Source: Hyaloraphidium curvatum
Lineage: Eukaryota; Monoblepharomycota; Hyaloraphidiomycetes; Hyaloraphidiales; Hyaloraphidiaceae
Assembly (NCBI GenBank): GCA_025558095.1
Contig: JAIVFI010000048.1
Coordinates: 1-30,582, forward strand
Reading direction: 5' to 3'
Length of the DNA: 30,582 nucleotides
The translations under genes were made by a program, and so were the position numbers. This document shows positions 11,374 through 20,328 of this stretch, piece after piece. Position 1 is the stretch's first letter; each line of letters starts with the position of its first letter. The notes under the pieces are model-generated. The model was not told the DNA's origin, made no database searches, and worked only from the letters and a program-made list of their open reading frames with translations.

Positions 11374-12915
11374 ATGGCGCTCGTGTGCAGCTGCGCGACG
11401 ACGCAGCTCGTGCTCCGCGGCACGGGCTCGCTGTCGCTGGTCGGCGGGGCCGGGCGGCCGCCTGGGGAGCGCGCCGCGGAGATGCCGGTGGCGACAACCG
11501 CGCCCGCGGGAGTCCAGGGTCCCGGACGCCCCGGGTTGCCCGGAGAACTCGTATCGCGCATTTTGAGCAAAGTGGACCCGCTGGACTCGGCGACGCTGGC
11601 GGCCGCCGCGGCGGTGTGCCGCGCGTGGCGGCCGTGGGCGACCGAGCGGCTGTACGCGTACTGCCGGCCGCCGCTCTCAAAGCTCGACTCGCTGGCCGCA
11701 TTCTGGGAATCTCAGTACCCTTCGGGCGACGACGCGCCCTCGGCCAGCCTGCTGCTCGACGCCCCGCGGCTGCAGCACGCCGTGCGACTGGACGGGCTGT
11801 TCCCGCTGCCCCCCGCGCCCTCGTCGCTTCCCGACCACCCGCTGAAAACCCTCGACCTCTCGCTGCTCTCGCACGCTTCGGCAGCCGCCTTGCACCGCTT
11901 GGCCCTGCACTCCCCGCCGGCCTCGGCCCTGGTCACCGCGAAAGACTACCGCCACATGGCCGGCGGCTCCCTGGCCGCCCTGCTCACCCGCTCGCCGCGT
12001 CTGCTCCGCCTCGTCCTACCGGAAAGCTACGGCGAGGACCGCCTCTCCATCGACGACTTTTTCCTCTCCCTGCTCCCCACCACCGTCCCCCTCCTCGCCC
12101 ATCTGGCCGTGTACGACAACGGCCACGTGACGGACCGCGGCCTCCCGCCCTTCTCGCAGCTCCCCCTGCGCTCGCTCCACCTCGCAGTCGTGCCGTGGCG
12201 CGTGATTCTCGCAAAATTGCTGTCGCACCTGCCGCCCACCCTGGAATCGCTGGGCATGGGCAAGCTCAAGGCGCGCGACGCGGACCAGCTCGTCTGGTTC
12301 CTCCGCGACCACCCTTCCATGAACGAACTGGACCTCCCCCACGCCGAGCCCGGGTTCTTCGCGGGCGGCACCGTCGCCCGCCTCCTCGACGCCGCCCCGG
12401 CGCTGGAGAGGCTGGGGATCGAGGTCGAGCCCGGGCAGACCATCCCGCCCCCGCCGCCTGCGGAACCGGAACCACAACCTGCGGAAGGCGAGCAGCCCGA
12501 TGCCGATCCCGGCGGCGCCGAACAGCTGCAGCCGCCCCCCGTCGCCGCACCGGCGCCGCAGGAGCCGGAACCGCACTACCTCTCGGGCCTGCTGTCCCCT
12601 CCCCCGTCCTTGACCCACCTCCGCGTGGCGGGGCACGCGCTGCCTCCCGATCTGCTCCCCCGCGTGCTGCCGCAGCTCGTCGCGCTGGACGCCAGGGGGT
12701 GCGGGGCGGAGGTGGCCGCGGCGTTCGCGGCGGGGGCAAGGTACCCGAAGCTGAGGATGGTGGACGTGCGAGGATGCGAGGGCGTGGAGAGGGAGGTGGT
12801 GGTGGCCGCGTGCCCGGCGCTGGAGAGGGTGTTCGTTGGGGAGATCAGGCAGGGGGACGGGCTGCGGGAGTGGGGCGCTTTCGGGAGCGAGGGGGGGAGG
12901 TGGAACCTCTCTTGA
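11374..12915 (+). CDS. F-box-like / leucine-rich-repeat-like protein
   Basis: Single-exon gene of 513 aa. Near residues 53-95 the sequence LPGELVSRILSKVD followed by VCRAWRPWATERLY fits an F-box: Leu-Pro start, hydrophobic helix, and a Cys-Arg-x-Trp core. F-box proteins recruit substrates to SCF ubiquitin ligases through Skp1. The rest contains irregular leucine-rich segments (LKTLDLSLLS, LRSLHLAVVP, MNELDLPHA, LTHLRVAGH, LRMVDVRGCEG) like degenerate LRRs. Residues about 350-402 are a Pro/Glu/Ala-rich insertion interrupting the repeat region. An alternative start is the Met at codon 37 (11482), which would remove an unusual Cys-containing leader and places the F-box closer to the N-terminus, as is usual. 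The gene crosses the palindrome boundary at 12184, so its 3' third is single copy. The F-box assignment is by motif only. Confidence 0.72.
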   Translation: MALVCSCATTQLVLRGTGSLSLVGGAGRPPGERAAEMPVATTAPAGVQGPGRPGLPGELVSRILSKVDPLDSATLAAAAAVCRAWRPWATERLYAYCRPPLSKLDSLAAFWESQYPSGDDAPSASLLLDAPRLQHAVRLDGLFPLPPAPSSLPDHPLKTLDLSLLSHASAAALHRLALHSPPASALVTAKDYRHMAGGSLAALLTRSPRLLRLVLPESYGEDRLSIDDFFLSLLPTTVPLLAHLAVYDNGHVTDRGLPPFSQLPLRSLHLAVVPWRVILAKLLSHLPPTLESLGMGKLKARDADQLVWFLRDHPSMNELDLPHAEPGFFAGGTVARLLDAAPALERLGIEVEPGQTIPPPPPAEPEPQPAEGEQPDADPGGAEQLQPPPVAAPAPQEPEPHYLSGLLSPPPSLTHLRVAGHALPPDLLPRVLPQLVALDARGCGAEVAAAFAAGARYPKLRMVDVRGCEGVEREVVVAACPALERVFVGEIRQGDGLREWGAFGSEGGRWNLS

Positions 12916-13609
12916 TCGGATCCTCGGGGAGGCGGATGGGGACGGTGCCGATGGGAACGGGAAGGAAGGGAACAGTGTCTTGCCGGATGGGAAGGGCGCT
13001 TGCTAGATGTACAGGTAGACGGCGGCGAAGAAAGGCCGATAGACAGATGCAGTAGTGGAACCTATGGGTTGGGAACGACCCGCTCTCCATCTTCTTCCTA
13101 ACTGGAGCAAGAGCAGCCGTGCCCCGTTGTCCTTGCGACTCGTGGCGCGTGCTCTCCAGTTTTCTTCGCGTGCGGACGTCGGCAGTCGGCATGCACCTGC
13201 TTCGATTGCTTCGAGTATCGAGTATCAGCCTCACCAGCCCACCTCTACTTCGACCCACGTCTCCACGTCTCGCTACCGGATACCTGTTCACCGACCGGGC
13301 CGCCCGCTTTCGTCGACCAATCTTCTGCTTACGGGGCAGGCAGTGTTGGCTGCCACCGCAACGCACGGCGCACCCGCAGCGAGGAAACCGGCACTGCGCG
13401 CGGGTTCTTTCATTGCCTCGCTCCGCGCTCGAAGGAGCAGCACCCGCGGTGCCGTCCGCACCGTGCGGCGCTTAGACGGAGAGTGAAGCCCTCGGGCGCT
13501 CCCACATCGGGCCGGGTGGTGCCGCATCCCGGCGGGCGCGAGGTCCACCGCGCCCTCGCTTCGTTGTCGGTCTTTTCGCGGCCCCCCTCGACTGCGCCGC
13601 ACAGCCAGG
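12916..13609. other. Intergenic, no gene seen
   Basis: About 690 nt separate the F-box-like gene and the kinase at 13610, in tandem orientation. Open frames exist on both strands, but none carries a recognisable start, signal peptide or consistent splice pattern. It presumably contains the kinase promoter. Confidence 0.5.
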
Positions 13610-16047
13610 ATGCCTCCGCGACGACTTCGCTTACAGCCGCGACGAATGACGCGCGTCTGCGCTGTCGGGATCGTCGCCGCGTTGATCGCCACGCGCGCGG
13701 TTCCGATCTGGGGCGCGACCATCGTCGACGGCTTCATCCCCGGCTCGGGCTGCAGGGTCAACGCCACCGCGCCGCAGCTCTGTGCGTCGACGCCCGGCCC
13801 CCACCCGCTCCTCACTGATCATGTCCCCCCTTTCCCTCTCCTGCCGAGCAGTCCAGGCGAACCTGCCGACCACCTGCCAGGGCAACGTCGCCTGCATTCC
13901 CAGTAACGCCACAGTCAACTACGACGTGACCCAGACCTGCAACGCCAACGCCCCCCCGTCCTTCACCCTCCAGGGCTCGGTCGGTTTCCGCGCCCCATTT
14001 CCGCGCCCGGCACACTCTGACGCCCCCCTCCCCCTCCCATCCGCAGGGAGACTACTTTGTCGTCACCCAGTGGTCCGGCGCCACCTGCACCGGCACCTAC
14101 CTCACCGCCGCCGCCGTGATCGCCAACCAGTGCGTGCCCCTCGGCTTCATCGGGATCCCCGCCTTCGGCCGCCCTGCCTGCGCCCCTGGCGCCGCTTCGG
14201 GCACCATGGCCTTCTTCGGTAACGACGCCTGCACCGTGGGTTTGGCCTCGTGGCCCAGCGCCCGCCCTCCCATGACGCGTTTGTCCTGCCGCCCCAGATC
14301 CCCTTCACTGGCCTCGGCACCTTCAGCGTCACCGCCGGCAACTGCGGCACCCTCTCGCTCGGCCCCTCCACCTGTAAGTCCCCCACTTCCCCGCCCTTTA
14401 CCCCGCGCTGACAACTTCCCACCCACAGTCGCCCTGACCGCCAAGTGCGCCTCGATCGTCAATGGCTCCCCGGTCATTCCTTTTGCTGCTATTGCGGCGG
14501 TTACAACTACGACAACAACCACGACAACGCAAACGTTCACCACCGCGACACCAACAGAGGCGACACCGGTTCCTCCAACGCCAGCATCCTCATCTCCACC
14601 TGTTGGGGCGATCGTCGGTGGCGTGATCGGAGGAATCGCGGCGGTCGCGGCCATCGCCGGGCTGTTGTTCTGGCTGCGGCGAAGAGGTAGGCCTGCGGAA
14701 AGTGTTCCTGCGGATCCAGCAGAGAAGCAGCAGCCTAGAGGCTCGCCGAACCTGGAAACCGCTGCGACAGCTCAGCACTACAAGGGAGCGGGCCCACCAC
14801 CAGCGCCAAATGGCTTCGTTGCTTCTGCTCCAGTTCCCGCAACCATTGCCGTTGACAGTGTCCCGCGAGTGGTGGCTTCAGCTCCCGAACCTAGCAAAAC
14901 CGCACTCCTCGTGGACCTCGCCTTGGTGCCAAACAATGACGCGGAACAAGCTTTGCCCGTGCAGCACGCTGCGGCCGTTGCTCTTGCTTCTCCTCCGTTG
15001 GGTATAGGGGGTGGAGCTGAGGACACGGGATCGACCTTCGCCGCGGCCTCACTTGCCTCCGGTGCTCCCCTTCCCCCCGGCGGCGGAACCCCGATCGCCC
15101 CCCTCCCTGTCCCGCAGCCGAGCTCCAAGCTCCTTGTTTCGGCTACGGACATCGTCATCGACAGCTCGCAAAAGCTGGGAGAGGGCAGCTTTGGGGTTGT
15201 CTATGTCGGCACTCTGCGCGGGACTAGAGTCGCAGTCAAGACTCTGAAAGGAGACCTCGACGAGCACACTCTGAAGGCTTTTGCGAAGGAGGTGACCAAC
15301 TGGGAGGGCCTCGTCCAGCGTAACGGTGAGCGGCTCGCCAACGGCTCGGAGTCTGTGGAGGTGCTGATCTCCACGCTTTTACGCAGTCCTCCCGCTGATG
15401 GCCTACTGCCCTTCTCCCCCGATGATGGTCACCGACCTCGTCCGCGACGGCAACCTCCGCAAGTACCTGTCGGCCCGCGGCTGGCCCCTAGACCTCGGCC
15501 TGCGCTTCCTCGAAGACGTCGCCAACGGCATGGTCTACCTGCACGGCCTCGGCATCCTGCACGGCGACATCAAGTCCCTCAACGTGCTCATTGACGGCAG
15601 CAAAGCCATGATCACCGACTTTGGCCTCTCGCGGGTGCGCCAGGAGGTCGGCAAGTCGACCGCCGCGGGTACCGTCGGCGGCGGGCTCTCTGGCACGCCG
15701 GGGTTCCTGGCGCCGGAGCTGGTGGACGGCGCGGCGCTGCAGAAGCCGGCGGACGTGTACGCGTTCGCGATGCTGTGCTACGAGGTCGTGAGCAAGGGCA
15801 AGTACCCGCTCGAGGAGCTGCTGAACCCGGCATTGGTGGGTGCGAGCGCCGCCATCGCGAGCTTCGCTGACAATCACCTCCCACCCAGGTCCTGTACAAC
15901 GTCGCCGTCAAGGGCGTCCGCCCGGAGCGGCCCGAGGGGGTCCCGGACGCGGTGTGGAGCCTGATGGAGCGGTGCTGGGACCAGGACCCGAAGAAGAGGC
16001 CGACGTTCGTGCAGGTGGCCAAGGAGCTGGACGAAATCGTCAGATAG
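13610..16047 (+). CDS. Receptor-like TKL-type protein kinase with Cys-rich ectodomain
   Basis: Seven exons join to 2070 nt, 689 aa: 13610-13781, 13852-13979, 14047-14235, 14298-14373, 14429-15325, 15387-15835 and 15889-16047. All joins use GT-AG and close the frame. Start: Met1, or Met13 (MTRVCAVG), which heads the signal peptide better. The ectodomain, residues about 38-213, begins GATIVDGFIPGSGC and contains about ten Cys (TCQGN, QTCNA, TQWSG, CVPLGF, LTAKC); I recognise no named domain. A Thr/Pro-rich stalk spans 214-245 and one membrane helix 246-269, with LRRRGRP as the cytoplasmic stop. The kinase domain has GEGSFG 439-444, VAVK Lys459, helix-C Glu476, HGD 546-548, Asn553, DFG 565-567 and APE. 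Catalytic residues are present, so it should be active; the Arg before the catalytic Asp is Gly (non-RD). I infer a plasma-membrane sensor; ligand and targets are unknown. Confidence 0.88.
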
Positions 16048-16130
16048 GCCCTACGGTAGATGTCCCCACTACTTTTGCAATTCAATCGTGTTTGCAGATC
16101 TGGCGGCGCTGTGATTCGAGGAGCGGGCTG
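15090..16130 (+). repeat. Near-identical kinase-domain segment shared with the palindrome gene
   Basis: From the juxtamembrane Pro-rich segment to about 80 nt past the stop, this copy is almost identical to 4690-5713 and its mirror, introns included. Upstream of about 15090 the two genes are much more diverged. The differences are substitutions, for example gAGAGGg for gAGAAGg, acTct for acCct, ggTacc for ggCacc, ctcTgg for ctcGgg, and ttcGcg for ttcTcg. Both palindrome arms share one state at each site. The sharp change in similarity suggests a conversion tract or a chimeric duplication. Confidence 0.8.
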
Positions 16131-16203
16131 GCCACGGCGCGACTTCCTCTCCCCCGCGAATCTCCCGCAGATTGTCTCCCGAGCAGACAGCCTCCCAACG
16201 ACG

Positions 16204-17740
16204 ATGGCCGCCTCGGGCGCCGACGACGTTATCCTTCAGAAGGACGCGGACTTCCTGCCCGAAGAGTGGCTGGCCCTATTCCCCGCCCCGTCTCCCCCGG
16301 TCCCGACGTTCGGCGACGAGGAGCAGGGCGCGAACCCCGAGGACGCCGCCCGCGCAGCTGACCCTCTGACGGCGGACGGAATATTGCGCGACCTGGGCGG
16401 CGCGGCAAAGGTGGCGGCGTGGCCCGTCCTGCGCGTCCACGCGGCGCTGCCGGGCTGGTTCACGGCACTCGCGATTTCCCCTTCCAGTGCCGCCACCATC
16501 GCCCTCCTCGGGCTCACCGTGCCCTTGGCAGGGGACATGTTTACCGCCAAGGACGTGGCGCTCGGAATTGCGGGGACGACGCTGTTTCTCACAGGGCTCT
16601 CTGTCAGTTACGGCCTCGTCAGCCCGTTCCTCGGCGCCAACATTTTTCGGAACGGCTTGGTGGAGTTCTCGCACGTGGCAGCTCTTTGCCGATGGCTGCG
16701 GCTCGTTGGCCGAGGGAAAACGCCTCAGGGCGTCGAGGCCGCCTCCTCGCCCCTCGTGCGCCACGTCCCCGGCGACCTCTCTTGCCCGTGTACGTCGTGC
16801 TGCAGTTGGGTCGAAAGCACATCTGGAATCCTCGACTTCCTCGATCTTTTCGGCAACGTTTCCCTTGGTTGGATGGTCTTGTTCTTTTTCGCCTACACAC
16901 CGGTTGTAACCTTCGGTGCGGCCCTGTGGTCGACTTGGTACGGCGCTCTCCTTGGGGCCATATGGGCATCCATGTTTCCGGCTTACATCTTCACTGCGTT
17001 GTCACGCCTCCTGGGGAACGACAATATGGCTCACACGGCCCTCCAACGGCGGCTGCACTGCCGAGCTGTCGATATGGCCATGGCTGACCTCCTGAGCCGG
17101 TTTCGCAGCGCCGCTGCTGCCGGCGATGCGCCTCCCCGCGCGGATTCGTGGCTCTACGTCAGGCTGCACTATCGCTTCGCGGCGCTCTGCCGGTTCAGAC
17201 GCCAGCAGGACGGGATCGTGATCTCGCGGCTGTACGGGCTCGCTCTCGTGCCGGGTGCGGTCCTGCTTACCGCGCTGTATGCGGTGAGTGTCGCAGCGTC
17301 ACGGTGCCGCCGGACACGCAACCTGACGGCTCCCCGGGCACCTTCCGCAGGCCGTCGGCCGCTGTATCTCCGCCTGGCAGCTTGCCGTGTTCGCCCACGC
17401 CGCGGTGTACTTTACCGTCAACGCCGTCAACCTCGCCTCCCGCAACTCGCTCATCGACGCCGTCGCGGCCGTCTACCGCGACGCGCAGAGGGAGCTCCGT
17501 GCGCTCGCGCTCCGCACCGGGCCGGGACCCCTTGCGGACGAGATCGCGCTCCACGACCGCGCGATAGCGTCGTTTCAGGACGTCGCCAGGTACAGGGCGA
17601 AGCTGTTCGGGTTCGTGGTGTCGTTCGGGACGGTGAGGACGATGCTGGTGACGGGGCTGACGGTCGCCGTCGCGCTGTGGAGCGTGCTGCGGGCTTTCGG
17701 GGTGACGGCGACCCTTGAGAGCTTCTGTCCCGTATCATAG
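16204..17740 (+). CDS. Multi-spanning membrane protein, unknown family
   Basis: Two exons, 16204-17283 and 17351-17740, separated by a GTGAGT...CGCAG intron of 67 nt, give 489 aa. The N-terminal ~80 residues are acidic and hydrophilic. Hydrophobic segments follow near WFTALAISPSSAATIALLGL, VALGIAGTTLFLTGLSV, WMVLFFFAYTPVVTFGAALW with the adjoining YGALLGAIWASMF, LYGLALVPGAVLLTALYA, WQLAVFAHAAVYF, and a last one ending VALWSVLRAFG: six or seven in all. A loop carries DLSCPCTSCC, possibly a metal-binding or disulfide cluster. I do not recognise the family. It begins 156 nt downstream of the receptor kinase on the same strand. The region 24794-26114 encodes a paralog with the same order of segments, a CPC loop and the same WSVLR C-terminus. 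Confidence 0.8.
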
Positions 17741-17953
17741 AGGCCAGCGGATGCAGGAAGATCGGTTACTCCCGGAAGTGCTCGGGTTCCGAAGGTGGCG
17801 ACGTCGTTCCAGTTGTGGCGGCCAAGGAAGTAAGGAACTGGATGGGCTCATGGGATATTTGGACTAGAAAGCTGGAGTATCTAGTAATTTCCAGGCTTTC
17901 TTCCGCCTCTTCCCACTTCTCTCGAAATCGCCGCTGGGCGGCCTCGGCACCGC

Positions 17954-18347
17954 TCAACTGTCCTCCGCGCACAGGCCCGAGACGCAGACGTCCGAGCCGC
18001 AGCAGTCCCCATCCCGGCTGCAGCCCTCGCCCGTGTCGGCACATGCCGGGGCGTACCGCTTGTACAGCGCCCGCCGGTCCCTTGCGGGCGCGACGCAGGC
18101 AACCATGCCCGCGGGGGCGCCGGGGTGCGCGTACTCGCAGAACTGGTGGGCGGCGCAATCAGCGCACGAACGGCGGAAGACGGCCGCGGTGGTGGATGGG
18201 GGACTGCGCGGAACAGGGGAGTCGTGAGCATCGGGCGGCGAAGGGAAGTCGGCGAACCCACGCCGCGGCGGCCGAGGCGACTGAGGCAACGATTAGGAGG
18301 GCGACGATTAGGAGGGCGACGATTTTGACGGCGGTCGTGAACTTCAT
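17954..18347 (-). CDS. Small secreted Cys-rich protein
   Basis: Two exons, 18347-18262 and 18203-17954, with a 58-nt GTGGGT...CGCAG intron, join in frame to 111 aa. Residues 1-27 form a strong signal peptide (MKFTTAVK followed by an Ile/Val/Leu/Ala-rich core). The mature part begins with a short Pro/Ser/Thr stretch, then SCADCAAHQFCEY, a middle segment with Cys, and a C-terminal cluster CSRDGDCCGSDVCVSGLC. That spacing, with the CC pair, is typical of disulfide-rich knottin-like secreted proteins. I infer an extracellular effector-like or cell-wall protein; its function is unknown. It is convergent with the membrane-protein gene (213 nt between stops). A related decayed sequence lies immediately upstream on the same strand. 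Confidence 0.78.
18291..18320 (-). repeat. Two perfect 15-bp tandem repeats in a signal peptide
   Basis: The plus-strand unit GATTAGGAGGGCGAC occurs twice head to tail. On the coding strand it duplicates a five-residue VALLI unit in the hydrophobic core of the Cys-rich protein's signal peptide, lengthening the core without breaking the frame. Confidence 0.9.
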
Positions 18348-18769
18348 CGTTGCTCACTCCTGTGTTCGTCGGTGCTTGGGGGGACGTCCCCTTTGACCCT
18401 TTATGGGGGATGATTTGATGGGGGATGAGGATCCCGAGTCGGGGGATGCGGGCGGCATCCGGCTGTCCTCCCCGCCGTCATCGACCAGCGATGGGTTGGG
18501 CGGATCGACCGGAGACCCAGCGATTCGACTTATGAGCTTGCCTCGACGACTAGGTGTCATTTTTGTACGACGGAAAACGCTGTCAAGCGATCCAAGGGGA
18601 CCGAGGTATAGGCATCCCTTGCGGCGTGCGCTCCCTTTGCCACGAACACCGATCCAGCCGATAGTTCATCACGGATCTCGTGCTCGGATACTAAAGTCAG
18701 GCGGACATTTTTTTGCATCCGTCGACGCTCCTGTTTCGGCGCTACGGCTGCCTCCGCTGCAGGTCGGCA
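18348..18769. other. Intergenic upstream of the Cys-rich gene
   Basis: These ~420 nt lie upstream of the start at 18347 (minus). They contain a 15-bp-period direct repeat of ATGGGGGATGA at 18403-18413 and 18418-18428 and a GGGGACGTCCCC palindrome near 18380-18391. Either could be a regulatory site, but nothing ties them to a factor. I see no gene. Confidence 0.5.
18403..18428 (+). repeat. Short direct repeat, 11 bp at 15-bp spacing
   Basis: ATGGGGGATGA occurs at 18403-18413 and again at 18418-18428, separated by TTTG. It lies 56-81 nt upstream of the start codon at 18347 on the minus strand, so it is within promoter or 5' UTR range. Confidence 0.7.
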
Positions 18770-19141
18770 CTACATCGCCCTTCTGTGGTCCTCCACGCAC
18801 TCGCCCGACTCGCACAGGCCGGATCCGCGGCACTGGGAGCATATCGATTGAAGGACTGTCTTAAGGAACTAACGGCACATCGAGTCGCGCTGTTGCGGCC
18901 GTAAAATGCGAGTTCGAAACGGACCGAAGGACAGTGAAAGGTTGCTGCGATGCGCTCCCATAGCACCGCCCCGATTCGGGATCTCGTGCTCGCAGTAGCT
19001 CCCTTCGAAGCTCGAACATCTTTCATATCCATCGCGCGCCAGCATCTCCTCGGCCGAGGGGCAACAGCTGCTGTTTCGACGAACTCCTTCCCAGCGCGAC
19101 GGCCAGCAGAAAAAGATGGCAAGAAACCCCAGGAAATGCAA
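18770..19141 (-). pseudogene. Decayed or unresolved paralog of the small Cys-rich protein
   Basis: On the minus strand one frame gives RRNSSCCPSAEE... followed by RCSSFEGSYCEHE, and a second frame further down gives CSQCRGSGLCESGECVEDH before a TAG at 18770-18772. These match the layout of the neighbouring protein at 17954-18347 (SCADCAAHQFCEY; CCGSDVCVSGLCAED), and a RYAP phrase recurs in a third frame. The pieces are in different frames, with no clean GT-AG intron between them and no good ATG; hydrophobic stretches near 19080-19160 could be remnants of a signal peptide. A tandem duplicate that has decayed is the simplest reading. A multi-exon gene with sequence errors is the alternative. 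Confidence 0.45.
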
Positions 19142-19309
19142 AAGAAGAGACCAAGCCGCAGTTCATCTCGTTGGAAACTTTTGCCCAGAACGCGATTCGT
19201 CCCGTCGTTCCAATCTTCGGTGGCCGGGCGGCTTCACTCCGGCTCGGACCCGCTCGACCTCCCGACATTGAGCCCACCAGCACCCCCTCGGCAGCCCCGT
19301 CTCCCCACG

Positions 19310-20328
19310 ATGCTCCGCGCCACCTCTCTCTTCCGCGCCGTGCGCCAGGCCGCGCCCCGCCGCACCATGTCGGGCGCTCCGGTGCGCTTCCGCCCGCGAC
19401 GCGTCGGAACCAGGAACTGACGCGAATTGCTCCCCCTGGACACCTCGGCCCCGATGTTGCCCCTCATGATACCGATGTGCTTCCGCCGATGTGGTTGCGA
19501 CGCGTCGCGCGGGACCATAGCTCTACACGGCCGAGGCCACCGCCGTCGGAGTGGGCTGCCCTTGCCCCTGGAATCGGAAGCCCGCGTCGCTCACAAACCC
19601 CCTCCCCCCCTGCATCGCGCGTCCGATTCTCTCTCATAGGCCAGGTACGCTTTTGTTCCGACTGCCACCGTGGCCGCCCGGGCGCTGAACCTCCCCGCAG
19701 GAACGGCCACGTGAAGTCGAGCGACGGGATCCTGGACTTCGACCTGTCGGTGCCCAAGGGCATGGGCGGGCCGGGGGGTGCCAAGACTAACCCAGAGCAG
19801 CTGTTTGCCGCTGGGTAAGTCCCCCGTGGGGCCGTGGTGTGTCCAATTCTGACCTTCTGAGCCGTCGACGTGCTCCCCGCGGCCAAACAGCTACTCTGCC
19901 TGCTTCGGAGGCGCGCTTGGTGCCGCGCAGGGCATGCTGAAGCTGCCGAAGTGGGTCTCCTGCCTCCTTTTCGTGGTTTTGGGCACCGATGGACCGGCCG
20001 ACCCTCACAGGCTGCCCGACAACATGAGCGTCAACGCAAAGGTCTCGATCGGCAAGGGCGAGGGCGGCTTCGACCTCGCCGTGGACTTTGTCGTCACCGC
20101 TGTGGGCACTTCCGTCTCCAGCTCGCGGTGCGGCTGGATCGACTGATCACTACCATTGCAGCCCGGCTACGACAAGGCGGACCTGCAGAAGATCATCGAC
20201 AAGGCGCACACCGGTGGGCCCTCCATCTTTACCTCACGTTGCTTCGGATCTGAACCGCGCTCTCGGCAGTCTGCCCGTACTCCCGGGCGACCAAGGGCAA
20301 CATGCCCGTGACGACCGTCATCGGCTGA
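19310..20328 (+). CDS. ohr: Organic hydroperoxide resistance protein (Ohr/OsmC family), probably mitochondrial
   Basis: Ohr enzymes are thiol peroxidases that reduce organic and lipid hydroperoxides. Eight exons join to 483 nt, 160 aa: 19310-19381, 19521-19550, 19640-19644, 19701-19814, 19891-19950, 20011-20101, 20162-20213 and 20270-20328. All introns are GT-AG and the frame closes exactly. Residues 1-20 are Arg-rich with no acidic residues, a likely mitochondrial presequence. LYTAEATAVG then matches the family start. Arg36, Glu68 and Cys78 keep the spacing of the catalytic Arg, Glu and peroxidatic Cys of bacterial Ohr (32 and 10 residues); the resolving Cys143 lies in VCPYSRATKGN. Exon 3 is only 5 nt (GCCAG) and completes Ala35 and part of the Arg36 codon; without it the frame and the Arg are lost. 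Bacterial homologs have no introns, so the intron-rich structure indicates an established nuclear gene. Confidence 0.9.

Larger units (their letters stand above)
6092..12184 (-). repeat. Right arm of giant inverted repeat (palindrome)
   Basis: This is the reverse complement of 1-6077. Beyond 12184 the sequence continues as single copy through the rest of the F-box-like gene. The outer part of this arm (about 8-12.2 kb) keeps open reading frames that the left arm has lost. The part near the centre (6.5-7.1 kb) has its own single-base losses in the kinase gene (near 6674, 6793 and 7016), each at a site where the left arm is intact. The two arms therefore carry complementary errors. Confidence 0.97.
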
